A stretch of DNA of 64,000 bases, taken from positions 89,501-153,500 of the forward strand of contig JAODUP010000051.1 of the NCBI GenBank assembly GCA_025642065.1, given 5' to 3'. Shown in pieces: positions 46,139-58,690 of this stretch. Position 1 is the stretch's first letter; every line of letters starts with the position of its first letter. The notes under the pieces are model-generated. The model made no database searches. It was not told the origin of the DNA and was given only the letters and a program-made list of their open reading frames with translations. A program made the translations under genes and the position numbers. The DNA is from Paralvinella palmiformis (lineage: Eukaryota > Annelida > Polychaeta > Terebellida > Alvinellidae).

Positions 46139-47560
46139 ATTGCACTTTGACGTTGCATCGCCTACATGCTAAATTTATTTTGTTGTCAAAACCGTTTTGT
46201 AATTAGCTGATGGTGTATTATACGCACAAAAGTTACAGTGAAACGCAACACAGCATGTCAATATTATCTAGACTAGAGGAGTTTTTCATAAGACTAATCC
46301 AACTTTTTTTTTTAAAGAGAAATACTTTTTTTATTCATCTGTTTTATTTATTTTAGGAAGCGTGGAATTTTGAAAGATAACAAAGAAAGGTGCTGAATTG
46401 ATTAAAGTAACAGTCACAGTATAAGCAAGTCCAGTTCTAAAAAAAATTAAATCAGGAGCTGCCCGTTTCTAATTCAAATTCAGGACATTGATTTTCCACT
46501 TCAAAAAATGGAAAACTGCTTCCATTCCTTTCGAAAATAAGGATCGCAAAGGGATTGTTTTAGTAGCATTTTTACTGATAAATTAGAGAAGATGACCTAG
46601 ATCAGTTAGTTAGTCTTCTGAGTTACGATGAGTGGCCAAGGAACAACTCTCCAGTGAAACATTCCAAAAACTCGGGTATAAATGAGATTCGAAACGTGGA
46701 CTTCGTGTTTGCAGCAGAGTACTTTAACTTATTAGATTATTGGAGTATCCTCGCTCGTGTGTTTAATTTAGTAATTGAGTTGGGGGTTTGGGGTTAGACT
46801 TCAGGACAAACAGAGTACTTAGATACCTCCCCCCCCCCCCTCCGCAGTCATCCGAAGGTCAGAAAGAGATCAACAGTTTATGAATGAATAACGAAGCTCC
46901 GGAAAAGGGACGGAATTAAATATGGATGACTACAAAATTTAATTATGACAACATCCAATCGAATTGTTTAATGATCTAGTTTCTAATCAATTACAAAATG
47001 GTATCAATTAGCTTTAAATAATAACTAACATATTTTTGTATAAAGTTATTTCATCTGATGTTCGACTCCTCCTAATCGTACGACAAAACATATTGGATTT
47101 AGTAGATGTTTAAATAATAAAAATAAACGTGTCCAAATCGTGTCATCCCTTTATAGCGGCTGCGAGGAGCGTTTATTTACCGTAACATGTCGTTCTATAT
47201 TTAGCTGAATGACATTGCTTTGTGTGGTACAATCATATCTATTAAAGACGAGCCACTTGGTTATGGAAGACTTCACGGTGTACGCTGGCTTCCGGCGGGC
47301 TTTGTTGGGCAAATTGTACACGTAGCAGGTTTTGGTCGTACTGAGGCCAGCGTACAGTTAGGATTAGCAGACGTAAATCTAGATATAGTTAGCGAGCAAT
47401 TATGCGAGTTCCTTTGTAACAATGACCTATAAAATCTTGTGTTGTAACAGTGTTGTTAAAACACGGAAAATTATGTGTTACTATCATCATCGATAATTCA
47501 ATTATGTCGCTATGAAAGACAGATTCCATTCAGGATACGTACTCGGCCTTGTATCGGCGT

Positions 47561-48415
47561 GTTAGTGTACTGGATATTAATGTACGGACATTAGTGTAAA
47601 TAGATGTTAGTGGGCCTGACATTTGTGTACTGAATGTTAGTGCACAAAAAAGGTGAACGTTAGTGTGCTGTATAGTAGTGTACGGAAGTTAGTGTAAATA
47701 GATGTTAGTGGGCCTGACATTTGTGTACTGAATGTTAGTGCATAAAAAAGGTGAACGTTAGTGTACTGGATAGTAGTGTACGGAAGTTAGTGTACATAGA
47801 TGTTAGTGGGCCTAACATTTGTGTACTGAATGTTAGTGCACAAAAAAGGTGAACGTTAGTGTGCTGTATAGTAGTGTACGGAAGTTAGTGTACATAGATG
47901 TTAGTGGGCCTGACATTTGTGTACTGAATGTTAGTGCACAAAAAAGGTGAACGTTAGTGTGCTGTATAGTAGTGTACGGAAGTTAGTGTAAATAGATGTT
48001 AGTGGGCCTGACATTTGTGTACTGAATGTTAGTGCATAAAAAGGTGAACGTTAGTGTACTAGATAGTAGTGTACGGAAGTTAGTGTACATAGATGTTAGT
48101 GGGCCTGACATTTGTGTACTGGATGTTAGTGCATAAAAAAGGTGAACGTTAGTGTACTGGATAATAGTGTACGGAAGTTAGTGTACATAGATGTTAGTGG
48201 GCCTGACATTTGTGTACTGGATGTTAGTGCATAAAAAAGGTGAACGTTAGTGTACTGGATAATAGTGTACGGAAGTTAGTGTACATAGATGTTAGTGGGC
48301 CTGACATTTGTGTACTGGATGTTAGTGCATAAAAAAGGTGAACGTTAGTGTACTAGATAGTAGTGTACGGAAGTTAGTGTACATAGATGTAAGTGCACAA
48401 AAAAGGTGAACGTAA
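47561..48415 (+). repeat. 98-bp minisatellite, about 8.7 copies
   Basis: The marker GGTGAACGTTAGTGT recurs at 47652, 47750, 47848, 47946, 48043, 48141, 48239 and 48337, giving a period of 98 (once 97). The last unit has a 30-base deletion (next marker at 48405). Units contain the sub-motif TTAGTGTAC several times, so a shorter repeat probably gave rise to the 98-mer. Neighbouring units share variants (GTGCTGTATAG or GTACTGGATA), indicating local homogenisation. Confidence 0.95.
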
Positions 48416-48716
48416 CTGTGCAACACATTAAAACTATTTAAAAATTATAATACTGTAAAAATTATAACTCAAACCTTTAAAACTATTTACAAAATAAAAC
48501 ATTGTAAAAACATGACTAAAATCATAAAATCACAAATTGTACACAATTCCAGAGAGGATGTCGAAATGTCTGTAACTGAAGCTCCTACCAATCTGAGAAT
48601 TTTCCTGTTGTTCAAAAATCAAAAGATCAAAATAATTCCAAAGATAAAAAATTCCAAGGATCAAGAAACTTCCAAGAGCAACTTTCATAATATTTCAATA
48701 ACGCTTGTTCAGTGCA

Positions 48717-48820
48717 CCCTAATGTCTGGTATACTAACATCCACGTACACTAAAATCAGGTACATAAACATCTATGTACACTAAGGTCTGTACACTAATA
48801 TCCAGTACATTAACATCCCC
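48717..48820 (-). repeat. Inverted partial copy of the 98-bp minisatellite motif
   Basis: On the minus strand it reads GGATATTAGTGTAC, CTTAGTGTACATAGATG and GGATGTTAGTATACC, the sub-motifs of the array at 47561-48415 in the opposite orientation about 300 bases away. Confidence 0.75.
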
Positions 48821-49079
48821 AATTAGTGATCTAAAAATCACCAGATGACGAGAACCGGGCCAATATTTACTTCTAAGCCGAGAAAACAGAAATTTACCAA
48901 TAAGTTGTACTCATCACACCGGTAATGCATAATATGTATTGTTCGCTGTTAAATAGTCGAGATGTGATTCTTATTTTTCGTACGTTTAACTAAAATGAAT
49001 GAATAAACACTTGTAACCTGCTCAAAAATCGAAAACCAAACGATTACGTTTAGATCAAGGCAACAACAGAGACGTGTAC

Positions 49080-49111
<32 letters not shown>

Positions 49112-49179
49112 TAAAACATAATTTGTAAAATTATTTCGTTGTTTTATAATGCAATATAAAAACAACATGATTTCGTCTC

Positions 49180-49240
49180 ACTATCTTTAGAGGCGGTTGG
49201 TCCATTTACCTTACCGTGTACACAAAAGTTATTGCAAAGT
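49180..49240 (+). mobile_element. Family A SINE, short 3' fragment
   Basis: GGTCCATTTACCTTACCGTG and TACACAAAAGTTATTGCAAA are degraded versions of the family 3' end. Confidence 0.4.
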
Positions 49241-49325
49241 AATATTTCTATCTCTATAATCACACAACGGGAGTAAATGCGTAAGTGCTATATATAATAT
49301 ACTGGTGTACATATTCCTGCTTTGA

Positions 49326-49505
49326 GCGACCACTGTAAGGAACGACCACCTGTTGTATACGACCACTTTTCCATGCATGGATCATTCCCCCATGCATTTG
49401 ACCTGTAACAGGCGACCAACTGTCTCACGCGACCAACGACCACTCAACTGTGTCAAAAGGTCGACTTTCTGACCTGTATAAGCGACCACAAATGACACGC
49501 AACCG
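49326..49505 (+). repeat. Dispersed CGACCA motif cluster
   Basis: Seven CGACCA motifs, mostly in the form (A/G)CGACCAC or (A/G)CGACCAA, occur at irregular spacing with ACCTGTAT-like spacers. It resembles a degenerate interspersed repeat and encodes nothing recognisable. Confidence 0.5.
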
Positions 49506-50378
49506 AAATAGTTGGAAACCAAAAGCCAATTCTTGTGTAAAACAGAATTCATCACAGATTAACATAAACTTAATTTTTTAACTTATAAAAGGTACACGAT
49601 ACTGGTCACATGTTCTTCACGTGATCAATGTTTTAATTATATGTTTTTTTTTTCTGATATAGAAGCTATACATATAGTGAATGATAACAACTAAAGCTAT
49701 ACAACAATAACTGTCAATATCCTTAACCCCAAACCATTAGATACGCCCACAAAGATGATTTATCAATGAAACAAAAACGTTCATGAACACTTCCAGAATT
49801 CCGACGCCATGTTGGATTTACCGGGCAACACCAATAATAATGGCGTCATTTTGTGTGTTTTCGCACATTACATTGATGACTCTGTCAGTGTATCACGTGT
49901 CTAGATCTAAGTTGTGTCAAGTGAGATACTGCTTTGTCCATGTCAATTGCCAATCAATGGTGATCAAAAATAAATTCTATGGTGATTGAAAGGCTTTGCT
50001 TCTTCAGCTCTTTGAAGTAAATAGTGGAGTTATCATTGAGTATGTTTTGGAGTAGATCGTTGAGTAGCTTTTAACTATTCTACTGATGGAGTAGCTCCTG
50101 GAATACTTCTTGGTGTATAAATAAATACCTGAGTAAACGTATAAACTGTCACATGTCACAATTGTCTCTACAACTATCTTTATTATAACAAGTGATCATG
50201 GACAGCTGTAAGCGTAAAACACTAAAACTGGAACGATAAGTAGATGTCATCAAACAGCACGATAAGTGTGTGTCATGTCAGTCTTTAGCCCATATGTTAA
50301 ATATGGGCAAGATCCAAGTCCAAAACATCATCATTAATCGTGAAAAAAGTATGGAAATGTGGCAAAGTCGAGTTAATT

Positions 50379-50482
50379 GAAGGGTGTTTCATCTTTGACT
50401 TCGCTTCATTACCTTTGGGGGTCGCTCGGCCCATTTAGCCTACCATGTGCAGAAAAGTGGCTGTAAAACACCAATCATCGTT
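50379..50482 (+). mobile_element. 5'-truncated family A SINE
   Basis: It contains GAAGGGTGTTTCATCTTTGA, GGTCGCTCGGCCCATTTAGC and GTGCAGAAAAGTGGCTGTAA with the 3' end intact, but lacks the tRNA head. Confidence 0.8.
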
Positions 50483-51158
50483 ATATATAGGTTCGTAAAA
50501 TTCACCTGTTTCAATTCGGCATCAAAACTGGAGGGTTTCTGAGCCTTCACGGAAGGTTCGCGTTTCCGCCGCTAGGATAACATCGGTAACGGAATAGGTT
50601 CCTTTTATGATCTTGTTTTTGGCTCCTAACAACGATATGTGGGTTATAGTCAACCCAAGAAGCACACCGAACGAGTAGCTGATCAGTTAATTCATTCAGT
50701 TTATTTACCAAAGTAGAAGGCATATCTCTGTGTCTATATGTTCGAATAAAACTGGTTCACACAAATGACTTAGATTGGTGTCAATTACCCCCCCCCCTCC
50801 CCCCCTTCCCAGATCATGGAAGACACGTCGTCATGTCATTTTGTTGAGAACCATTTACATTGACGAACATTTGACGTTGAAGTTTAATTAGTGGGACAAT
50901 GGAATTTTATCTCACGAAAGAGGCAGTATATTAGTTGTCTTTATTGATGTTATAGGATGTGTTTCGTCGTATGAAGATGTCATGTTATGACGGTACTTTG
51001 GTTATTATGCCGATGGCAAATGGAGAAACGATGCGTGTTATGCAAGAGAATCATTAACAATCCTATAAAAAGTGGGCTGCGTGCCCGCGGACATATTAGT
51101 ACAGAAATAGGTGCATATATAAATTCGGATAGATTCATTAATGACATAGAGTGGGTTC

Positions 51159-51160
<2 letters not shown>

Positions 51161-51191
<31 letters not shown>

Positions 51192-51213
51192 TACAGACTG
51201 ACGTGCATTCAGA

Positions 51214-51251
<38 letters not shown>
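51161..51251. repeat. (GA)n microsatellite in two tracts
   Basis: Two GA tracts are separated by TGTACAGACTGACGTGCATTC. ORFs across it on both strands are artefacts. Confidence 0.92.
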
Positions 51252-51253
<2 letters not shown>

Positions 51254-52317
51254 CTCCCAACGCATACCTTCACACAGAATCATAAACACTTGCCATTCTT
51301 CTGTTACTGTTTTCAAGCTCAAAGTGTTCTCAGAAGATTGCATATCTTTGATGTTTTATTTCTAGTTGAGACACGTGCCATTTTCATAATTAAACAAAAC
51401 AGAAATATGAATAAAATTTTTAAAGACCGATACGTGTGTTAGGTAATAAATCCCATTGAATGTTAAGAAACCAACCACCACAACTTAAAAACGAATCTTC
51501 AATCAGTAGCCCCGCTTTAGATGACGAAGATGCTACGGACACGGGTAACGAGGTACCTGGACCACCAACATCAGGACGCGCACGTGCGGCACAATTTTTG
51601 CATGTCCTAACTCTGCAAAGGCCGACCATAAAGTACCCAGTAGTTGTTGTTGTTGTTTTTGATTAAACCCGCAAATTTTCAACTTATCAGAATACAAACA
51701 AAACCCATCCTGTCAGATACGAAAAAAATCGTTGGACAAAACTCTACAAAAGGTTATAAAGTAAATCTAATGGTAGTAATCTACTTTTCGAACAACAAGT
51801 TTTATGTTCTATTTAAACCAATCTCTGGTTTATAGATGCACATATAATAGGTATATAATTATAGTAATGTTCTAAACGAAGCCCTTGAGTGGATTATATA
51901 ATATTATTTGGTCGTAGAATGGTCACTGAAGCTCCTTAATCGAAGCTACAATTATCATTTTGTCTCGATCAATCGCTTAACGTTTTTATATAACAAGTGT
52001 TCTGCATTCGTATGCAGTGTCTATGTTAATTTACTTGTTTTTCAAATTTAATTCTATACGCACGTATTGGAAGAATTCGCTCGGCGCAGTTCACGACAAA
52101 TGGTCGAAGTAATCGGAATATAGTTTAAAGTCACGAAAATTCATCAAGATTACATCATGGAAAATTCATAATTATATTATATTATATTAGCATAGGCGTC
52201 TTTTAGTTAAGTGGTAAATGTCAGTGGCTATGAAATGAGAATTGTCCGGTTCGAATCTGCGATCTGCAAGCTACAAATTCACGTAATCGACGCTATAATA
52301 CGAATTGAGTGCTAGGT

Positions 52318-53040
52318 AATGATGGATTATTGTGTGAATTGTGTGTCTATAATTGGAAGAGAGATGATGAAGGATTATTGTGTGGATTGTGTGTATAGAA
52401 TTAGAAGCTAGATGATGGTGGATTATTGTGCGGATTATGTGTCTATAATTAGATGGTAGATGACATCATTGATTGATTATTGTGTGGATTGTGTGTCTAT
52501 AATTGGATGGCAGATGATGATGGATTATTGTGTGGATTATATGTCTATAACTGGATGGTAGATGATAATGGATTATTGTGTGGATTGTGTGTCTATAATT
52601 GGATGGTAGTGATGATGATGGATTATTGTGTGGATTGTGTGTCTATGATTGGATGGTAGATGATGATGGATTATTGTGTGAATTATATGTCTATAACTGG
52701 ATGGTAGATGATGATGGATTATTGTGTGGATTGTGTGTCTATGATTGGATGGTAGATGATGATGGATTATTGTGTGACTTATGTGTTTAGAATTGGATGG
52801 TACATGATGATGGATTATTGTGTGGATTGTGTGTCTATAATTGGATGAAGGTGATGATGGATTATTGTGTGGATTATATGTCTATAATTGGATGGTAGAT
52901 ATGATGGATTATTGTGTGGATTGTGTGTCTATAATTGGATGGTAGACGACATCATTGATTGATTATTGTGTGTATTGTGTGTCTATAATTGGATGGTAGA
53001 TGAGGGTGGATTATTGTGTGAATTATATGTCTATAATTGA
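52318..53040 (+). repeat. About 45-50-bp minisatellite, about 15 copies
   Basis: The units contain GATGGATTATTGTGTGGATT, GTGTGTCTATAATTGG and ATGGTAGATGAT. In 52599-52790 four units are exactly 45-48 bases and stay in frame, giving a repeated DGLLCGLCVYDWMVD peptide that breaks outside that stretch, so I do not call it a gene. Confidence 0.92.
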
Positions 53041-53689
53041 CAGCCAGAGATAGTAAAAGATTACACTGCATTATAATAAAGGGGGGAGGGAATTTCGACC
53101 AAATAAAATTCTTAAACCTAACCTTCATGTTTAGTCTAGTAGAATATTGGGGCAGGCTTTGAACCCTAGAAATATATCCTTATTTATATTACATGTATAC
53201 ATATAAATACAGACATACACGCACGCACACGCACACACACACACACACGTAATAATACAACAACAACAATAATAATAATAATAATAACAACAATAACAAC
53301 AAGCAAACGTGAATGCCTGTCTGTAATACGATGGCTATTTGCATTAATTGGCAAATACAGGAAAACCAGAAGTCTGTGTATACCTTAGTACCTGAGATGG
53401 TAGTGAAATAAAATTTGTGTTAAAGAAGACAATCAGAATAATGTCTACATTATTTATGGTGGATTCTGGAGTCAAATCGTTTAAGACGATTCATGATGTT
53501 CAAGGTGAACCCACGCTGCCTCGTGTTGTATGGCTGCAACTACACCGCGTTAATGTATCATCTAGTAATGCTGCAAAATACTGTAAAATAAACCTTAATT
53601 AGTTTTCTGTCATCTAATAATGGCTCCGAAAGGGGGATAGGCATCCATTGCAAATAGCTCCACGAGTTATCGTGGAGACTGAATCCGGC

Positions 53690-53878
53690 TCAGCTGTGAT
53701 CCAGAATGTGATGGCATCTGTTGATTATTTGGGCCGTGTAAACATCACGGCCGAGTTACGCGGTTGGTTGAAGTGCTGGGAGACTGCAATGTACCATGTG
53801 AGCCAGAACAAGTTTTAATTCTGTTTTCAGTGTAAAACACATTAGAACAGCTCAGGTTGATTAAAACGCTATATAAAA

Positions 53879-53914
<36 letters not shown>

Positions 53915-53915
53915 A
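53690..53915 (+). mobile_element. Possible LINE 3' tail with (ATT)n
   Basis: CAGTGTAAAACACATTAGAA, CAGCTCAGGTTGATTAAAAC and GCTATATAAAATA followed by about ten ATT units resembles LINE 3' tails that end in a microsatellite. The upstream part has no clear coding similarity. Confidence 0.35.
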
Positions 53916-54902
53916 CAGTTCACCCTAAAATGCAGTATCTAACTTGAAGGCTCCAGATAAGAGTTTCTTCCCAATTATACACACCTGGTTTATCTATGAT
54001 GTACATACACTATAACACTTGAATTAACACCAAACTAACACCTGGTAGATCACATCCACTAAGTCTGACATTATCTGGTATGTTGATTTTTTTAAATTTG
54101 GAATAAAAAACTTTATAATAACGAATCATGATTATTACTGTATAATAGCAACGATCATACTACGTTAAATATGTGTACAATAGATCATAGGAAGTTGTCT
54201 GGTAATATAATTATTTGTGTCAATGTGTATTCGTTGACATTAATTTTCGGTGTAGATATTTTTCTGGATACGGACATGTTTGGTTTATTAATCCTTGTTG
54301 TCTGTGATCAGCAATTCAGTGTTTTCATAGTGTACTTATTTTCACCTTTTGATGTGACGTAGAGTGTATTCGTCTGTCTTAACAGTCGATGTTCTGTTTT
54401 GCATCACTGGATGACCTATACTTACAAAGTTAGACAAACTATTCTTCAAAATCCATCTATGTTAATCTATACTTTGTTAGTTTGATATTATAATTTTGTC
54501 CATCTCAACTATGTTTAAGACTTCTAATCGTCATGTTGATCAATTTGTCGTTAGAGGCTGTCGTATTACATACAGAGACTTCAATATCAGTTTTATGCTG
54601 GAACACCAGAGTCGTGTGTAGTCTTGCATCATTAATATATTTTTAAATTGTAGTAAAAACATGTTTCTAAACATGCGTATGATCAGTTATTATTTATGAT
54701 GCAACTTACCGTGTTCACAAACAGAACAAACGGAGCTTCCGGTCACTGTCTAGCCCACAGGTCATTAAAATCGATTAATCAGCACTTTGAACTGGATTAT
54801 TTAATATGTAGGTAATCGTTTACACATTTTGATATTACTTATGATATTTTTTGAGTATAGCTACATTAGTCATGAAAATTTGAAATGAAGGTGGACTATC
54901 CC

Positions 54903-55198
54903 TTAAATGGATAGTTCATTTAAAATTCAAAATGGCTCAGATATTAACGCTCAAGAGAAACCATAATCCACGTCAGTCTAGAGAGGCCGTGTGACGTCAC
55001 AGCATTTGAGTTTGCTCCTTCCCGCCTTCGAATCTGGCTTCCGGTGCAGCCGTAATGGCGGCCCTCCAGTAATTTGGATTATTTCCCTATATCTATGATA
55101 TCAGGTACATTTCGTGATTATTAATGTGGAATTTTAGGTTATTGTTCTAAACATTATATATTTATAAAATATTTTCTGAGTGTGGACTGTCCCTTTAA
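54903..55198. mobile_element. TTAA-flanked MITE (piggyBac-like)
   Basis: It is bounded by TTAA at 54903-54906 and 55195-55198. The left end TTAAATGGATAGTTCAT pairs imperfectly with the complement of the right end (TTAAAGGGACAGTCCAC), 12 of 17 positions. The right end recurs at 69-95, and another right-end motif abuts the left side (GGTGGACTATCCCTTAA), so two related elements share one TTAA. There is no coding capacity. Confidence 0.6.
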
Positions 55199-55320
55199 TT
55201 GGATTTTCCGGGAAATGAGTGTGTGTTTAGTTTAGTTTTTCGCTGGTCACATCCGGAAAATATGGTCCACATTACTACTTAGAGAAATTATATGATTAGG
55301 ACGAAATGTAAACATGTAAA

Positions 55321-55552
55321 TGTTGCTGTTTTACGGTCACTTTGGTGCACAAGGTAGGTTAAATGGGCCGAGCGACCTCCAAAGGTAATGAGGTAAAGAG
55401 AAAGATGATGATGATTGATGTTTTACGGCCACTTTTGTGCAAGGTAAAGAGAAAGAAGAAACACCCTTCTGGTATAGCCCAGTCGATGTTTGAACCCAGG
55501 TGTTATAAATATGTGGCCAACCGCGCTACCAATTAGGCCATGGAGGCGCCTC
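55321..55552 (-). mobile_element. Family A SINE, rearranged with duplicated tail
   Basis: The minus copy has the tail TGTTTTACGG...CACTTT twice (55327 and 55423) and AGGTAAAGAGAAAGA twice (55392 and 55444). The head GCGCTACCAATTAGGCCATG closes it. Either two copies collided or a tail was duplicated. Confidence 0.75.
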
Positions 55553-55597
55553 TAAGATAAGGCCTAATCTTCATGGTGGTGATAGATAGACAAATAG

Positions 55598-55620
55598 CTA
55601 GATAGCTAGATAGATAGATA

Positions 55621-55698
<78 letters not shown>
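55598..55698. repeat. (GATA)n and (GATT)n tetranucleotide array
   Basis: GATA units, then about 19 GATT units. Confidence 0.95.
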
Positions 55699-55734
55699 CA
55701 AAATGATAAATAGGCACACTGCCGTTTAATCATA

Positions 55735-56082
55735 TCAGAAGGATAGGTAGATATATAAATATAAAATATTACTAGATATGTGGATATACATACATATATT
55801 GCAATTTCCCAATAAAAAAGAACTTAGTATGAATATAAAGATAAATATATATTAACGAGACAATTACTAATCGCCTTACAGTAAAATTAAGAAGTTATAT
55901 GAGATCCAATAACATCGATTGATTCGTCTCTTTAATATAGTTCAAGAGAGATCAATTTATATCAGGTCAAATGACCTAACTTGAACGTTCAAGTTAGGTC
56001 ATTTTTTATTGGGAAATTGCAATATATGTATGACCACATATCTAGTAATATTTTATATTTGTATATCTATCTATCCTCCTGA
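55735..56082. mobile_element. Foldback/MITE element with about 80-bp arms and inner 32-bp palindrome
   Basis: The left arm (55735-55819) and right arm (56002-56082) are inverted copies differing at a few positions and one 4-base gap; both include AAATATAAAATATTACTAGA and TTGCAATTTCCCAATAAAAA (or its complement). Against the right arm lies a perfect 32-base palindrome at 55971-56002 centred on TTGAACGTTCAA. There is no coding capacity. Confidence 0.85.
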
Positions 56083-58433
56083 AAGGTTATATTACTTACT
56101 GAAATTAACTGTCATAATGATTTTGTATCTATAATATCATACGTAAGTCCCTTTAAACAGTTTTCTCCTCGAAGGACCTCTTTCAATTGGCGCATCGGAC
56201 CGGACATATTTATACTTGTTCTATACTTCACATTTCGGGTTTTGTAAAGCAGTTAAGTAAAATCGACTAACACACGTACATCGTGTTAGATGTTGTTGTC
56301 AAAGGTGTTTTCGACGATAAAAATGGCCCATGAGGGCAGCCATCTTTCCGGGGAACTCTTCATAGTGGAGGCAGAGCTTAAATATAGAGAGGCGTTACTC
56401 TTGCCGCACCATGTTGAATTTTGAACCAGTGGCGCCTCCAGCGACCGGAGGTATTTCTCAGATAAACAAAAGCTCTCTGGTTGTCCACATGTGATCGTGT
56501 ACATGTGTGCGCACGGTTGAAATGTTAGAGATAGAGAAATTAGTACTTTCATACAATAAGCGGCATCAAATATCTTGTGTCACGGTTTTATCTACAGTTA
56601 CAATCAGTCATTTGTTATCAAATGGATAGAATAACCCAAAAATATGACATTTAGTCCAGATCAGTGAACTGTTTAAAGTTAGACAGAATATACCCAGAGA
56701 TGTAATAGACACATGCACTGACTACTGTAACAGATAACACCAGTAAATCTGTAACCCAGAGATTGCATGCCCTGTTTACATGGTAGCTCATCATCATAGA
56801 ACTTTAAGGACTGAAACAGAACAATACCTTGTAAAATAATGACTTGAACCAAGTGCATACACAATGTGTAAACACATGTTTTCCTTTTTCAAGTTGGTTA
56901 AAGAATTTGATTTGATATGCATTTAAGTTATGAATATCGAGAAGTATACCAATTAAAGCACATGAGCTGAACATTCAGGTACTAATTAAGGTGCTGGTTA
57001 TCCTTTTTTTGTATAAATATATGAAATGGGCTGAAAACTTTCATGGATTTGGTGCCTTGTTTCTTATTTAATTAATTTTATTATACCAATTTTTACCATT
57101 AATATTTATAAATATTAATTACCATCACAGCTGGCCCTGTCTCATGTATCGGTCTCCTATCTGTTAATACCTTCCTCTTTGATTTCAGTGGATGCATGCG
57201 ATGGATTTGGTACATCAAAAATAGTTGGAATAGCATTCTAGATAAGTTGTTTGGTTCATGAATTCCGTTTCAGTGAAATGCATATCATGCATACATTCTA
57301 CAATTAGTATTCAAGTAATTTCAATCTTTCCTCATCATATATCTTTGAACGACAACAATTAATAACCTGTCTTTTACTTCTGTCAATAGAAAAAAATTAC
57401 AAAATGAATGTTTCTACCACTAGTTGAGGTATTTAATAATTAATTTCATAACATTTAAATTATAAATAGAAGTCCATATATATATATAAGTATCAATTGC
57501 TTACGTTTAAAAATAAATATGGATGCAGGTGATCATGTAAATACTCAGCTACTTATAATTATTGAATTAGGGAAAAATTATCTGATTATAGTAATGTAAT
57601 TTTAGAAGTCCAATTATATTATTAACAATAATAAAGTAAAATATACCTCCCGCCCATAACATCTTCAGTGGCTACAGTACATGTAACTGTAAGCTTATGT
57701 ATATCTTACATACCCATTTTGTGATTAATAGGTTGATATTGTTCAATAAAATTTAATCAGATTTTGTCTGAAACAAATATAGATCTAGATAGATCCTGCT
57801 TGGGCCTACTGCTTGGGTCTTGTCAAGTAGGGGCGTGTCTACTTCAAATTGTTATGCTTATGTTTTAAATATCCTTTATTTAAAAAAGCCAGAACATATC
57901 AAATTTTTACACTAGCTTTCATTTCCATTCGGGGATGTCTTTATTTGTGCATACTTTTTCTGTTACTGCAGCCGAAAGCGGCGCAGAATGAACCAGTGCC
58001 ATTAGGCGCCATCCATGTTAGCGAAGGGAGCTGTCCGTGACAATCTACCCCCAGCCGCTAGGAATTCAAAATGGTGTCCCATGTTAAAACGCCAAGTAGC
58101 ACGTCTTGTTATATATAGTCTTTGGTGGAGGTGTTGATGTGGCCATTCCACGCAGGCCCCGGAATCGTTCGTCACCAAGTTCTTTCGCCACTAATGGCTA
58201 GGGATATTCGCCACACACACAATAATCGGCATAACATATTTTCACTTAGCATGGAAATTATTTTACGGATCATAGAAATGATATAATGCGAATTATTGTT
58301 AATTCCCTGTCTTTGTCTAAACATTCCTATGGGAAATACGGGTTCTTGCCGGTATTTAAACAATGAATTAACGGTTATAATTGTAAATCGAGAAAAATAT
58401 TTAGCTTTAACAGAATACGAGAATATTATAATG

Positions 58434-58690
58434 AGCTCCGGTGATCTAGCGGTTAAGCGCCTTGCACTTTGTGCCAAGGGTCACAGGTTCGATTCCATCA
58501 AGAGGTCGAAACTTTTCCGGGGATTAATTTCTCGTCTCACAACATCGTGGGTGGCTGAATCATTTAGTTGATTTTTTAAAAGGGGAACGTTATAGAGCCC
58601 TTGAGGACGTAATACACTCCATCTGTCCACGCTGCTCCCCTATGAGTGGAGTGGGTGGAGTTATGAACGACCACTCAATAGAAGGAATAA
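58434..58690 (+). mobile_element. tRNA-derived SINE, family B, diverged
   Basis: Head GAGCTCCGGTGATCTAGCGG with TTAAGCGCC, B box CAGGTTCGATTCCATC, body GGTCGAAACTTTTCCGGGGA and CTGCTCCCCTATGAGTGG. The end is degraded. Confidence 0.8.

Noticed and set aside
47220..47432. 70-codon ORF beginning MCGTIISIKDEPLGYG
   Set aside because: It reads like protein in places, but has no recognised similarity or splice sites. A 10-base inverted repeat (GTACGCTGGC) inside suggests transposon debris. It was left unannotated.
49783..49830. Minus-strand ATGGCGTCGG resembling a start-codon context
   Set aside because: The frame stops after a few codons and no donor fits. It could not be supported.
51420..51666. 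Overlapping 68-69-codon ORFs on both strands
   Set aside because: Neither shows a domain, splice sites or composition unlike chance.
52599..52790. Repetitive ORF DGLLCGLCVYDWMVD
   Set aside because: It is a by-product of a 45-base minisatellite, and the frame breaks on both sides.
57187..57225. Strong pyrimidine tract and CAG acceptor-like site before GGATGCATGCGATGG
   Set aside because: The following frames close quickly, and no matching donor or upstream exon was found.
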